Source: Diphasiastrum complanatum (Eukaryota > Streptophyta > Lycopodiopsida > Lycopodiales > Lycopodiaceae). Taken from it: a stretch of DNA of 64,000 nt. Shown one piece after another: positions 23,346 to 36,304 of the stretch (the stretch's first letter is position 1; each line of letters opens with the position of its first letter). The position numbers were made by a program, and so were the translations under genes. The notes beneath the pieces were generated by a model, which ran no database searches, was not told the DNA's origin, and saw only the letters and a program-made list of their open reading frames with translations. The DNA lies in the NCBI GenBank assembly GCA_029204225.1, contig CM055095.1:41865723-41929722 (forward strand), written 5' to 3'.

Positions 23346-24389
23346 TGTTGGTTTGCATGAGTGTGTGTGGGCTTGCATGTTGCCTTGTCACGGAAGTCTA
23401 GATCTAAGTCGGAGTTTTATGTGGTTGTGCATTTGCTACAGTGAAACAAATTAGTCATTTATGCTCATTGACTTGTCATTGTCTACTAGCTGTCTATCTA
23501 GTGAGGGTATAATCTTATGGTGGCAGTAAGATTTCCTCAAGTTGAGCCTCAGTCGTTCATTTATGTCAGCTTTATAGGTTTGTACTTGTAAGTGTCTGAT
23601 AGGATGTCAGCCTAGCTAGATGGAGGATGTAAGTCTCATGGTCACAATGGGATTTCCTCAATATGAGCCATGTTGCTCATGTGGTCCACTTGTGGTCAAG
23701 TTGGATTGGGGATGGGTCAGTTGGTCGAGAGTGTGGTAGACTCTCTATATGAGCATTGTGTCTACATGATACTTTGTGAGCCAAACCTAGTGGTTTGTTG
23801 GTGTGCTTGAGTGTGAGTCAAGTACAGAGTAGCAGGACATGCATAACATCTTTTGGACACTCCAGACATTGCTACAAATTATTGTTTTTCACTCTTATCA
23901 CATTTGAGATTAAGGGAGAGAGTTGTAAATCAGTTTTGATCTGATTCATTAGTATAAGCTCTAAATGTGATGATGTAATTACTGTATAGTTTATTTGGTT
24001 TACTATATATGGTTGTGATCGGGACGTGACCTGTTAGGGTATATTGATTGGGCACTGATCCTGTAGCCGGCTACTTGGGTTAGACGAGTAGCCACACATA
24101 GAAGAATTAGCCTGTACAGAGTTATTTATAGTACTTGATATACTTGGGGGCATGTCCCAAGTTTGTCGGTTGAATTTGGCCATATTGGGCCTGACCTTAG
24201 TTTGACAGGTGGTAGGCCAGTTTTAGGACACCTGCCTTTTCATGCAGTTTGTGAATGCTCTATATGTACAATGTTTCTTTGTAATCTATTAGCTCCATCT
24301 TTGAGAGCTTGTGAGGAGTGTCTATGGTGTTGATTTATGTAATCTGCATATTGCACTAGATCCTAACAGGATTTCGACTGAAATAGTAG
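23346..24389. other. Unrecognised repeat-like sequence
   Basis: No gene is seen. A 55-base unit is imperfectly duplicated at about 23507-23560 and 23625-23680 (shared GATTTCCTCAA and TGAGCC). An AAGGGAGAGAG purine run near 23913 precedes an AT-rich stretch, and CTCTATATGTAC at 24249 could be a TATA box, so part of this may be another LTR. No coding domain adjoins it. Confidence 0.35.
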
Positions 24390-24873
24390 GAGGTCGAGTT
24401 TGGTAGATTCAAATTTGAATGTTGGAGACATTGAATCTAGTCCATATTAATAGTAGGATTTTTGATATGGAGGGAAACCAAGATCATTAATGAGATATGG
24501 ATCTGCTATATGTAGTTGTACACACATGGGAAGAGAAGCATTCTATATCTCTCATCTCATTTCATGCTTATACATGACTTCTCTTGGGTTCATATGTCCA
24601 TTGGTGTGCTATATATTTGGGATATCTTGCAATCTTGTGTTAGAATGCTCATATTATGTTATATTCAGTTCCACACGTGTGAAATATAGTAGCTTACTAT
24701 TTTTGTATAAAAAGCAACTTCAGCTTTTCATATTTTTGATGTTTGATCAAAATCTTATTGAGTTTGCATCTCTTTCATTAAGTAGATGTTGATTCTCTAT
24801 GTTGCAAATGTTGTAGATTGTGTTGGCTTTCTAAACCAAAGATCAAGAGAATAGATTGGTGGATCTTAATGAT
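24390..24873 (+). repeat. Diverged B-family Copia LTR, interrupted by element C
   Basis: Aligns, in opposite orientation, with the last 480 bases of the element B LTR. Shared landmarks are GAGTTTG-GTAGATTCAA, CATTGAATCTAG, CTCATTTCATGCTTATACAT, CTCTTGGGTTC, CCATTGGTG, CACACGTGTGAAATA, GTAGCTT and GGATCTTAA. It stops 15 or so bases short of the expected LTR end, exactly where the element C LTR (TGTAGTGGG) begins at 24874, so C inserted into it. The other half is not found beyond 43444. Confidence 0.7.
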
Positions 24874-25623
24874 TGTAGTGGGTTTTTTTTCTTTCCTTGC
24901 CTAACCTGAATCCAAGATCTAATCAATCTAGCGTCAAAGAGACGAAGTTAGTTGTCACGCATAGATTCGTTCCCATGAGAGCAATAGTATACTTTAGATT
25001 TTAGCATGAACGGAAGATCCAAATCTAACTCTAACATCCATTAACCCTAATCATTAACACTACATCCACTAATACTAGATCCACAACAAAGATAGCTTAC
25101 TCTTTCTCTCTCTCCCTTTCTCTCTCATAGAAAGTATAAATACATGCAATCCCAATAACAATCAGATCCAACAATTAGCAAAACACAAATAAAGCATGAG
25201 AGATGGAGGAAAAGTAATAGAGAGCAAGGACATTCATCAATCCATTTCACAAGAGAACCAATCTGCTTTATTGAAAGGAGAAAATGAACATGTAGGAACT
25301 CGAGTTGGTCCCTTTTTATAGTAGGAAGGAGGATCATGGCCTCTGAATCCTATTGGTCTATTTCTGACTCCCTAATTATTCAAATTTAAAAAAGAGTGAG
25401 AACCATCCAAATTGGAGGGAAACCCAACTTTATTCACTAATTTGACATTTAGGCCCTACGACATTAAAAGTCCCGCAAAAAGGCCTAAAGTCCTTTTATT
25501 GACTTTCTAATTAATCAAATAACTATGTGATCATCGGGTTGGACTTACACACACAAGGTGCCAAATCCCTCTCACTTATTAACTAGGGTTAGAGTTGTCT
25601 TGGCATCCGCAGACCCTCCAACA
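24874..25623 (-). repeat. Element C 3' LTR
   Basis: 750 bp. On the element strand it starts TGTTGGAGGG next to a G-rich polypurine tract and ends CCCACTACA. About 650 bases match 42795-43444 closely, with few substitutions, a 2-base difference in the T run and small indels. Confidence 0.85.
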
Positions 25624-25640
25624 GTATCCCCCACCGAAAC
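25624..25640 (-). other. Element C polypurine tract
   Basis: On the minus strand the sequence reads GTTTCGGTGGGGGATAC directly before the 3' LTR start TGTTGG, as expected for the plus-strand primer of a minus-strand element. Confidence 0.7.
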
Positions 25641-25889
25641 TGGTGGCGGTCCCACAACACCTGCAAGATGCAGTTATTGGGGACTTTTATTAGCTTTGCG
25701 ATGAATCTTTATTAAATGGTATTGCACCTTCTCCATAAAGTCGAGTCGGGCAGTATTAAAATCCAAATTATGTGGCAGAAAACAACGATGGGCTCCTGCA
25801 ATCCACTTTGAGGTCGTCCAAGATGTGAAGCGAGATTCCCAGGAGCCTCACATAATTGTTGCACGAAAATATAAATGAGCAACTGGCAG

Positions 25890-26657
25890 CTAATCTCTGA
25901 TATTCTCTGAGGCCATTGGCTTATTTGGATCGAATGCCAGAGGAGGAAGACAATCATTCCATCTAGTTGCCATTGATGTCAACAGAGTTAAATCTTTTGC
26001 AAACATTGTCGATTGTCGCACTGTCGGGTTGGGGGAGTGGATATACTCCCACTGGTATGCTTGTAAGGCCCGATGGAAATCTATTGATATCGTCCAGTAA
26101 TATGGCTGATGGATGATTGGCCAATTGGGCATATGGATGGTGATTTTTTCCATAGCCAATCCCAAATCCTTCCATTTATTCCTTCTCGACATTGGCACAT
26201 AATAGGCATCTACCCGCAATTGGCGAGGGCTGGCCACATAACTCCTGATTGATTCCGAAGTTTTCTTAAAAACAATAACTCTCCATGCCGGCTACTCTCC
26301 CAATGCAGGTATTTTGTCCAATTCTTTCCCGGTCTCTATCTCCGAGGTCTTGAACTTAAGGACCCAACCACCACGTGAGGACTCATGAGGATGTTGCGAT
26401 AAGATATTTTGGATCTGGTCCTCGACGCTGATGGGCCTTCTGAATAACGGTGTGGTCCTTGATGAAGATGGCCCCACTGCTTCTTGTACAACTGGAGGTT
26501 GTTCTTCTATTTCTGGAGCTCCCCCTTGGTCCATGCTTGAATCCAGCCCTGTATCCATTGGTATTGCAGTTTGCTGTAGAGGGGAGCTAAAGCAACTATC
26601 TGTGACTATGAAAAAGCCGTCGCTCAGGTGTTGGAAGCCGGACCACAAATCCATCAT
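25890..26657 (-). pseudogene. Accessory open frame of element C, one in-frame stop
   Basis: Two open frames in the same phase separated only by a TAG (26292-26294), together about 255 codons, lying between the RNase H remnant and the polypurine tract. I do not recognise the protein. The first third is a Pro/Glu/Ser-rich linker (EIEEQPPVVQEAVGPSSS); the rest looks globular with many aromatic residues (WRVIVFKK, YYVPMSRRNKWKDLG, PYYWTISIDF, NDCLPPLAFDPN). No membrane segment is visible. Its 5' end is fused to RNase H sequence at about 26640, so the N-terminus is lost. It may be the C-terminal half of the same kind of protein as the frame at 1-821, which also follows a Gypsy pol. Confidence 0.5.
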
Positions 26658-28330
26658 TTAACCGTTCTGTTGTTGAATAATTCTTCTCTGGATCTGTAAG
26701 CTGTCTGCTTGCAAATCGTATAGGATAATCTTTTTTATAATCACCTGGCTGCGTCAAAACTGATCCAATGGTATATTTTGAGACATATGTGTGAACATGA
26801 AATTCAATCGTCCAATCTGGAGAACAAAGTATTGGTGCTGAAGTTAATGCTTTTTTTTTTTCAAAGGCTTCTAACGCCTCTATTGTCCAAATAGGAACAA
26901 TAGTCAGTTTGTATATAGGTTTCGCTAAATTCGCAAAGAAGATAATAAACATTCGATAGTAGTTCGCATGACCCATAAACACATAAACTCCACGAATTGT
27001 TGTTGGCGGTGGCAATTCCACAAAAATCTTGATTTTAGAGAAATCTGTGGCAATACCATGTCTCGATATCACATACCTTTGGAACTGCATCGGGTACTAA
27101 AGGTATGGTATGTTCAATAACTGACGTCGGAATACTCTTCAGATCTTGATAAGTCCATGCAAGCAATCTTGATACTTAATAAGTAACATGCGGAGTGCTT
27201 GATATTGTTCAGGATTAAGTTGTGATCCAACTTGTACAATCTTTTGTGGTTCTCCTGATTCGGCAAGATTCATGGGCTGTGTCCTAGCTGGGCCATCGTA
27301 AACATCTTGCGAGTCTGGCACGTGTTCTTCGGGTTCACGGTGTGCTTTAGGTAACATGATAACCACATCATCCAATGTATAACGTTTAAAATGTTCGGAC
27401 ATATCATGTTGGATTACATCTACTTGTTCCTTTTCGAAAGGACTTGTCTTGGATCTTCGCTTAGCCTTCTTAGTAGGAATTGATCGTGGAGGTGATGACT
27501 TCTGAGACGATGATGTCTTGGTAGAATTCTGAATTGTAGAATCATCCTCGACTTTTCCTTTGTCTTTATCGAGTAAGAGTGGCACATTCGCTGAATCAAT
27601 CTTTTGAGGAAGATTTTCCCATTTTAGGACCGTATTATAATGTTGTTTGGCTTGTTTCTTCGTCATTGACCCTGTAATTATGTCTTCCTTCAATATAACT
27701 ACTTTAGACGGTTTTATCATTGGTTCATCGAGAACATTATGCACTCCAAATCTGGTCAGATCCATATGATTGAGAATCTGCTCATCCGTAAGTTCTGCAT
27801 TGTCATCATAAGTCAAGGCATGCCTCACAGGTATGAGGTCATCTTCAATCGGATCTGGTATAGGTTTTGTTGATATCCAAGCAACATTCAACACATTTAG
27901 TGGAAAAATGATCGATGTATCCAAGGTTCGATCTAATAAGAAAATCTCACTCAAATCTGACTAATTATCTTGTTGACACACATATCCTGCTGTACAATCA
28001 ATCGTTGCAAGAGCTTCATTCCAGCTGACAGTATCCGTTTGAGAATCGTAATGAGCTCCCAAATTTTTCTATGGTCGGTCACAAGTATGATCCATTGTTG
28101 ATGAATCATCATCCTCTTTTTGAACCGCTGGTCTAATAGTCCAAGTTGTAGGATCAACTTTGACTGCACATTCACAATTTTCAAAAGTGATTTTCCTGGT
28201 ATCCCAGTTATGAATTACTTGCGCAACTTGTAACCATGGACGTCCCAATAGAACTCGGTAGACATTTGGTGCTTCTGGTAAGTCCATTACTACGAAAGTA
28301 ATAACGAACTATAAATATTGATGAGCAGTT
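26600..28330 (-). pseudogene. Element C protease, linker and RNase H; RT core deleted
   Basis: Protease end at 28287-28069 (VYRVLLGRPWLQVAQV), an acidic/Lys-rich linker at 27954-27139 with the family signature FKRYTLDDVVIMLPKA and a pre-RT PDAVPK (about 27090). The sequence then jumps within about 15 bases to YVISRHGIATD (about 27075), which normally follows the RT palm, then RNase H (FHVHTYVSKYTIGSVL, RFASRQLTDPEKNYSTTE). The whole catalytic RT, including the DD motif, is therefore absent. RNase H is cut off at about 26640. Stops also occur at 27955 and near 28320. Confidence 0.8.
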
Positions 28331-28439
28331 CTGTTTGCGGCACTTCTGGTTCAGTCATCTTGAAGGGTTCTTCGTGATGATGCAATTGGTCATTCATATC
28401 TGTACGTGAATTTCTTGGTGGTTGCAATGGTGAAGAACA

Positions 28440-30030
28440 AACTTAGGCTGTTGCTTTAGTAGCTTCAAGCTCCTCTTCCTCTTGCAGATGTTTAATCCAC
28501 TGTCTCATATCCTGATATCTTCTTTTTTCTGCATGAAGATTGGAATAGACTCCAGATGTTGTTGGTATATCGGTTAACGGTATAAAATCAGTAGGTATTG
28601 GATCCGCCACTGGTTCTTTCTGCTTCTGTGCTCTGGTGACCACCATCAAGGGTACACGATTTATTTTGAGCTTCTGGTCTTCGCTTGATTGTTATCAAAT
28701 TTACAGGAGTTGTAGTTGGTGGTGGCTTCGGTCTTGCTGGACAGTCTTTATAGAAATGCCCATAACCACAGTCACGACAAAATGGTACAAATTTCTCTTT
28801 ATTTGGACATCCTACAACTTTGTGACTTTCTCCACATGCAAAGCATCCAAGCGGTGCTCTGGTCCAGTCTCTAGATGCTTGTTCTTGCACGGCAGCATAA
28901 ATAGCATACTGTTCTGAAGATTCACCTTCTTGCTCATTACCATAGTTCCATTGCTCAGCACTTCTGTACGGTTTTGGTTCCATCAAATTGGCTGGAGGAG
29001 CGGAGTGCTTTGGTGGGACAGGTAAGGCTAAACGTTTTGGGTATCCAAGAGCAGATTGTCGAGGTCTAGCTGCTGAATTTCCTCCATAATGTAGTTCTCG
29101 ATATCCCATTTGGGCATACCGTTGCTGGATTATCTGAGAATTGAAGTTGCAAAAAGCAGTATCATGATCAGACGAATTACACAAATGGCAAACATTGATT
29201 TCCATTTGTTTTTTCAATTGAGGACACTCATTCACTATGTGATTTCCTGTACAAATAGAACACCAGACATTTTCCCTGGTATGAAAAGTCTTCACAAACT
29301 TCTCAGGTTCCTTGTTTGCTTTTTTGTGAAAATCTTCCAATGCTTTGATCTTCTGTTTCTGCTGGTTCTTCCCAAGTTTCTCAAACTCATTGAGCATCAT
29401 TTCTGCAATAGCGTTGGCATTTGTTGATGCAATAGTGGTGGATGTCGTAGTAGTCTGCCTGCTATAGAAGACAATATACTGATTTTTGGCTCATCATTCG
29501 AATTGCCTCGTCCATAGCATTTTGCAAGAGTGCATACTCAATATGGCATTTCAGCTCACGTCTACTCCGTTTAGAAAAACCTGACAAAAGCCACATAATC
29601 ATGGCATTTTCGTTAATCAGCTCAGGTTCGCACTCAAATCTGAGGCGGTTCACCCGTTCAATGTAATCTCGAACCATTTGCCGCTTTCCCATTTTAATTT
29701 TACTGAAAAGTAGGAAAGGGTCTTTCATAAACTTCCGAGATTTGAACCATGTGATTAAGGGCTCTTAACAACCTCCCAATTTGTACGTTCAGTTTCATCT
29801 TGATTATAGTACCAATCTTGTGTTGTGTCTGTTAAGGCCATAGAAAAAAGCTTAAGTTTATCTTGGAAATTTTTTTTGCCATAGACTTCACAGGATTCAG
29901 CATAGATATGAAGAAATCTAATTGGATCTGTTAACCCATTGTATTTGGGTAGATCCAAATGGGGTGCTCTTCTAACAATGATTGGATTGACTTCCTGAGG
30001 AGCCCTCCAGGAACAACCATCTTCACCAAT
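28440..30030 (-). pseudogene. Element C gag with four zinc knuckles
   Basis: Capsid region at about 30030-29462, with the Ty3-type patterns LPKYNGLTDPIRFLHIY, LFSMALTDTTQDWYYN and YIERVNRLRFECEPELIN; a frame break lies near 29750. The nucleocapsid frame (29400-28588, 270 codons) has four Cys-His clusters: CSICTGNHIVNEC, CHLCNSSDHDTAFC, CFACGESHKVVGC and CRDCGYGHFYKDC. Only the second has the canonical CX2CX4HX4C spacing; the others are CX2CX3HX4C. Stops separate the capsid from the knuckles near 29461-29400. Not functional in this copy. Confidence 0.8.
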
Positions 30031-30394
30031 TCAAATCAAGCAGACAATGAGATTGGATCTAAATTTTTCAATCAAAACTATCTCAGATCAGATTTGCTAG
30101 ATCTATTCCACTTTTCAAGAATCTGATTTCTATATAAGATTTCGAAATTCAATCAATCGATACTTTTAAAAAATAAAAAATTTCTCAGATATCTCAGATC
30201 CAAATGGATCTTAAGATTGGTGATCTGAATAGCTTCCCCTGTTCTACAATCAGATTAGATTTCAAACAAGCAAAACCACTCAAATTAAGAAAAATCACTC
30301 CTAGCTAACCCTAAATGCAGATCTAACACTATTCATGCCACGACAAGATGTCTAATGCAAGTTAACCCCAACAAACATGCTGTAAACTGAAAAA

Positions 30395-31503
30395 TGTTGG
30401 AGAGAGAGCGGAGATGTATGACGAACTCAAATGAGACACGAACTCGAACAAGAAGCGAACGAGAAACGAACTTGAATAGAAAATGTTCGTGCGCAGTAGA
30501 ATGAGTTATACAACTCTCTCCGTAAGCATGACTACGCCTATCAAAATGACAGAACTTTAGTATTAGAAATCACGGTCATTCTAGATTACATATCCAAACA
30601 TTAATAGATGAAGTGCTAGATGAATAATTTGTCACGAATAGCCAGACAAATTATATGTCGCGAATGATTCGCGAAGAGCTTGACTGTGCTCGACTGATAA
30701 TTAGTCGCGAATGACAAGACTACATGTTAATAATCTATTACCAAAAAAAACAACTAGAAAGATCAGACATAATGAATGATAAGCATAGCAATGTTGACAT
30801 AGATCTAAACGTATTACAATAAATTGTATTAGATTAAGTATATCATGTATACATGTCAATAATGGGGTAGAGCACAATATATAAGCGGACAAAACCGCAT
30901 GCCCTACAAAGCTTATTTCAATTTGTAATTAGGAATGAAACCTTAATTCTGACAAGAATGAAGAATAAATGCTCAAGGCATCTACTTTGTCTACTTCTGT
31001 ATCTGTCTCTTCACTCATCAACTTATTCACCCATTAACATGAATACACAAATGGTATCCAGTATATGTACATTATATTACAGGTGTGCAAATGTGGAAAG
31101 TACAGTGGATGTGTTGTTTGTAAGAGATCGGGGGTGGCCGCAGTCATTGTCCAGTCTATTAGCGCAGTTGCATGGGAGAAGCGTGAAAAGGGTGTGACGC
31201 CAGTCAGTGCTGAGGTGACCGTTGGTGGTGACGATGCAAAAGTGTGTCACTCTTACGAATAGCCTTAGGATTAGATTTACAGGGCGCCTTTGCTTTGAGG
31301 GCACCTTTGGCATTCTGTAGAATAGTGTTCCCTTTTTGCCTGACCTGTGTAAAAACACAGTGTCGCGATTCTTTCATCTTTTACTCGTCTATGCAAATTT
31401 GCATGTAAATATACAGGTTGCACGACTACGTTAGTAAATATGCAGCATTAATGGAGGCAGATTAAAATGGAATTTAAGGATAATAGAAGGAATAAATCCA
31501 ACA
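30395..31503 (-). repeat. Element A 3' LTR
   Basis: 1109 bp with 7-bp perfect inverted termini TGTTGGA/TCCAACA. Its plus-strand left part matches 35644-36304 and its right part matches 42300-42757, which reveals the split of the other LTR. Confidence 0.9.
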
Positions 31504-34500
31504 CCCCCCCTTAATCTGGATCCGTGAATGCCTTGACTTTAGACTGAGCAATGCACAAAATTTGTTGTGTGCATTAACATTGAGTGCTTTCATGAAAATG
31601 TCTGCAACCATGTCCTGCGTTCTGCAGTACGTTAAGCTCACCTCTTTGTCGAGAACCTTGCCCCTGATGTAGTGATATCTGATCTCAATGTGCTTACTTC
31701 TAGAATGAAATCTAGGGTTGGCCGATAAGGCAATAGCACTTTGGTTATCACAAAACAAAATTGTAGGGTTGTACTGATACAGATTGATGTCTGACAACAA
31801 ATTTCGCAACCAAAATACTTCCTTAATAGATTGAGAAGCAGCAATGTATTCTGCTTCAGTAGAAGAAAGTGCGATAGAGGTTTTCTTATGACTGTTCCAC
31901 AAAATAGGACCGTCGTTGCAGAAGAATGTAAATCCAGATGTGGACTTACGATTGTCTGCATCTCCTCCCCAGCTTGCATCAGAATAGCCACTGAGCTGAT
32001 GAAGATTATCGTTGCTAACATCTCCATAGCAGATGCACTGGTCCATGGTAGGTCGAATATACCTCATGACTCGAATAAGAGCCTTCCAATGGGTAATGTC
32101 AGGATTAGCCATGTATTGGCTGAGTGAGCTGACAACAAAAGAGATATCTGGGCTTGTATAGACCATTGCATACATGAGAAATTCTAGTATCGATCGATAT
32201 AGATACTCTCTCATTTGCTCCTCTTTCTGCTTGGTCTGGGGACTTTGGTCTTTGACAAATGCAGGTCTGGATCCATTGGTGAGTGAGCTAATTTACAATT
32301 CATCAAATTGTATCTGTTAAGAACATTGTGAAGATACCTTTGTTGAGTGATGTAAATCAGTTGATTTGCTCTATCTCTGTAGATTTGAATTCCTAGATAG
32401 AAGTGAGCTTCGCCTAGATCAGTCATGTCGAATTCTGAGAAGAACATCTGTTTCGAATCCTTAACCATATTGGTATTGTTGCTGAAGAGCAACATATCAT
32501 CCACGTTCAAGGTGATGATAATGAAGGATTACTGCACTAATTTCGAATAAACGTTGCAATCAATAGTGCTTGGTTTAAATCCTTGTTCAATGAGGAATGT
32601 ATTTATCCTTTGAAACCAAGCCCTAACAAACTGTTTCAAGTCGTACAGTGCCTTGTGGAGTTTATAGACATGACTCTTCATGCCTTCCAGAACGTATCCT
32701 TCAAGCTGGATCATGTAGATATCTTCTTGTATAACTCCATTTAGATAAGCTGTTTGAACATCAAATTGATGTACTTCGAGGTCGGCAACTGCAACATAAG
32801 ACAGGAGCATTCGGATTGACGAATGTTTGACGACTGGACTAAAAGTCTCATTGTAGTCAACATTCGGGATCTGGGTGAATCCTCATGCTACCACTCTGGC
32901 CTTCCTTTGATCAATTGCTCCGTTGGCATTATATTTGATCTTAAAGATCCATTTGCAATCAATGATATTGCAGCCAATAGGAGCTTCAACTAATGACCAT
33001 GTCTGATTCTTGATCAGAGATGAATACTCTTTGTCCATGGCTTCTCTCCAAATATCAGAGTCTGGTTGGCTAAGTGCCTCTTGGACTGTCGTCGGTTCCT
33101 GCATCAAGAGACAGACAGACTCAAGAGTATACCTTGTGGGCTGTGTACGCACTCGGCTTGATCTTCTAGGAATATTCGACTGATGAACCGCTCCTAGGAT
33201 ATGTTGCTGGGTAGCAGCAACATCTTCGTTTGATTCGTTGTCTCGAAGTGGGTCGAAGATAGACACGCCTGAGCCAGAGGCTCAGACTGTCGTGTCAATG
33301 GCATGTGATGTAGGTTCTTCTTGAGCAATGTCCTTGTCTTTGAGGTCGACGAATTGATCCTCGATAAAGATTGTATCCTGGCTATACAATATTTGCTGGG
33401 TATCAAGATCGTACAGCTTGTAAGTGTTATTAGACGAAGTATATCCGATCAGGATGGTCTTGAGACCTTGGAAGTCCAATTTCTTCCTTGTGTCCTTTGG
33501 GATCTGTGCATAGGCAATGCACCCAAACACTTTTAGGTTCTTCAAAGAAGGCTTAGAGCCTGTCCACACCTCATGGGGTGTCTTGTCTGAGAGAGCCTTG
33601 GTCGAACATATGTTCTGGATGTAAGCTATAGTGGAGACAGCTTCAGCCCAGAATCTCTTGGGCAATGATGCATGCGATAGCATACACTTAGAGATTCGAC
33701 CAAGATACGGTTCTTCCTCTCAACTAAGCCATTACACTGAGGACTGTAAGGAGTGATGAATTGCTGCTCAATGCCTTGGCTTTGGCAGTACTCCTTAAAT
33801 TCGACAAAGATATATTCTCCACCGTTGTTTGACCTTAGGGCCTTGATCGTCCTTCCAGTCTTCTATTTTGCATGCTCCTTGAAGATTCTGAAGTAGTTGA
33901 AGGATTCTGATTTCTTCTTTATGAATACACCATAGTCCTTCTGGAGAATTCGTCAATAAAGGTTATAAATTACTTGGCATCCTTCAGAGAAGTTTTCATC
34001 AGGCCACAAATATCTAAATGTACAACATCTAGCAATCCTCTAGCAACATGCTGGTGGCTTGACTTAAATGGTTTCCTAGTCTATTTACCAACTAGACAGT
34101 CTTGACAAACAGGTAACTCAACTATTTCGTGAGGATAGTCGAGATCAAGAACAATAGATTGTCTATACATTCGTTGTACAACAATATGATTTAAATGACC
34201 AAGTCTATAGTGCCAAAGTAAACCTTTACTGAGAGCCTGACTAGAGGCAAAAAAGCAGTGACTCAATTTATACAAGTATCCATGCCTCTTTCCGAGTGCT
34301 AGGACCTTGTCTGTCCTATCAACTACTTTACATTGATCACATTCAAATTCTACTCTATGTCCTAGATCTGTGATTTTGCATACAAAGAGTAGATTCGTAG
34401 ATAAATTTGGTACATAAAGGACTTTGGAGAGTAGCTTAGATTGATCATCTGCAAAGCATAATCTTACAATGCCTTCACCTTTAATAGCTTGTGTGTTATT

Positions 34501-35630
34501 GTCCCCAAGGTGAACGAATTTATGGGTACTGTAAGGTGTATAGGACTCGAAACAGCCAATGAGGCTATTCATGTGCAGTGGCTCCGGAATCCAGAAACAA
34601 GAATTGTCGCCAGATGCTCCTTGATGGTTGGTCATGAAGGTATCATGATCCGCTTCTTGAATGGGTTGTGGAGCTTCTGCAGCTGCATTTGCCACTTGAT
34701 TCGACTGCCCTTTGTTGTTGTCCTTTACTTGAAGTATTCGGCAGTCTTGTATTTCGTGGATGGTTTCATTTGCAATATCTGCAAAACAGCCTCTTCTTTG
34801 TGTTCCTTGTGTTGAGCTGGTTTCTGGTCTGGCTTTGATTGCTTCGGGCCTTTCCTCTTCTTCTGCTTCGTCATGTTCTTGTTGATGTACAAGGCGTGAG
34901 GATCAGCTGAGGAACTCGAGGCTTCGTTCCTTCACGTGTCTTCTTGCAACAACATAGTAATGACTCTCGAAAGAGTCAATTCTGGATGAGTTGTAATGAT
35001 CATCACCCAGTTGTCGTAAGAACTTGGCAGGCTTGTAAGCAGTTGCATCACTACGTCTTGATCGTCTATGACAGATCCGACAGTGGCCATTTGTCTTAGC
35101 AGGTTTTTGAATTGATTAATGTGATTTTACAAGGAATCACCATTCGTCATCTTGAGGGAGTAGAATTTCTTCCTAAAATGTAGCTTGGAAACTATATCTC
35201 GCACTTCGTACAGTGTGCTCAAAATGTCCCAGACTTCTTTTGATGTCTGAGCCTCGGATACATGGCCAATCTGAGTATCCGTGAAAATTTAAGATCAAAA
35301 TTATGCTAATGGCAAAAAAATTGTACGATGTTGTTACAGGTGCAGGAGGAAAACCCGAAGCGGATGACGCGGCAATCGCCAGATGGAAGCTGAAGGATGG
35401 AAAAGCTTTCGCGCTGATCATCCTCAATGGTAATTGGCTCCATCAAGCTTGTCCATGATAGGACTGGCTTTCCCTTGGGAATCCATGTGGAAGAGTTAGT
35501 CTAAGTGATAGGAGAAACTATCAATGACTTAAGTATGAAAATCTGATAGTGAAAAATAGAGAACAAGAAAACAATTACTTTATCGGCTAGTAGAGTCTTG
35601 TACTGTGGAAGTTTATCAAGCTATGAAAAT
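31474..35630 (-). pseudogene. Element A gag-pol, heavily decayed
   Basis: Domain order along the minus strand: decayed gag (about 35430-34800) with a broken zinc knuckle near 34780-34745 (CRYCK, a stop, then H but no final Cys); protease and pre-integrase (34695-34081; LLWHYRLGHLN and CQDCLVGK); integrase remnants (34080-33684) and C-terminus (33683-33282; FGCIAYAQIPKDTRKKLDF); linker and RT N-terminus (33266-32883; DCKWIFKIKYNANG); RT (32810-32211) with DVQTAYLNG and catalytic NVDD in place of YVDD; RNase H (32214-31474) with YSDASWGGD, SSTEAEYIAAS and FCDNQSAIAL. At least six frame breaks are present. Confidence 0.85.
31504..31512 (-). other. Element A polypurine tract
   Basis: On the element strand, AAGGGGGGG abuts the TGTTGG start of the 3' LTR. 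Confidence 0.75.
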
Positions 35631-35631
35631 C

Positions 35632-35643
35632 GCTCTGATACCA
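35632..35643 (-). other. Element A primer-binding site
   Basis: TGGTATCAGAGC on the minus strand, complementary to the 3' end of initiator tRNA-Met, directly next to the 5' LTR end. This is the standard Copia arrangement. Confidence 0.9.
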
Positions 35644-36304
35644 TGTTGGAGAGAGAGGGGAGATGTATGACGAACACGAACGAGACACGAACTTGAACAA
35701 GAAGCGAACGAGAAACGAACTCGAATAGAAAATGTTCGTGCACAGTGGAATGAGTTATACGACTCTCTCCGTAAGCATGACTATGCCTATCAGAATGACA
35801 GAACTTTAGTGATAGAAATCACGGTCATTCTAGATTACGTAGCCACACATTAATAGATAAAGCGGTAGATGAATAATTTGTAGAATTGCCAGACAAATTA
35901 TATGTCGCGAATGATTCGCGAAGAGCTAGACTGTGCTCGACTTCTAATTAGTCACGAATGATTTACGAAAGACAAGACTAAATGTTAATCGTCTATTACC
36001 AGAAAGAACAACTAGAAAGATAAAAAAAAATGAATAATAAGAATAGCAATGTTGACATTGCTTGAATGCAGAACAATGAACTATATCACATTAAGTATAT
36101 CATGTATACATGTCAATAATGCGGTAGAGCACAATATATTAGTGGATGAAACCGCGTTCTCTACGAAACTTATTTCAATCTGTAAAGAGGGATGAAACCT
36201 TAATTCTGACATCAATGCTCAGGACATCTACTTTGTCTACTTCTGTATCTGTCTTTTCACTCATCAACTTATTCACCCATTAACCTGAATACACAAATGG
36301 TATA
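35644..36304 (-). repeat. Element A 5' LTR, inner part
   Basis: The PBS-proximal 661 bases of the A 5' LTR, matching 30395-31050. Interrupted at 36304/36305 by element B; the rest is at 42300-42757. Confidence 0.9.
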
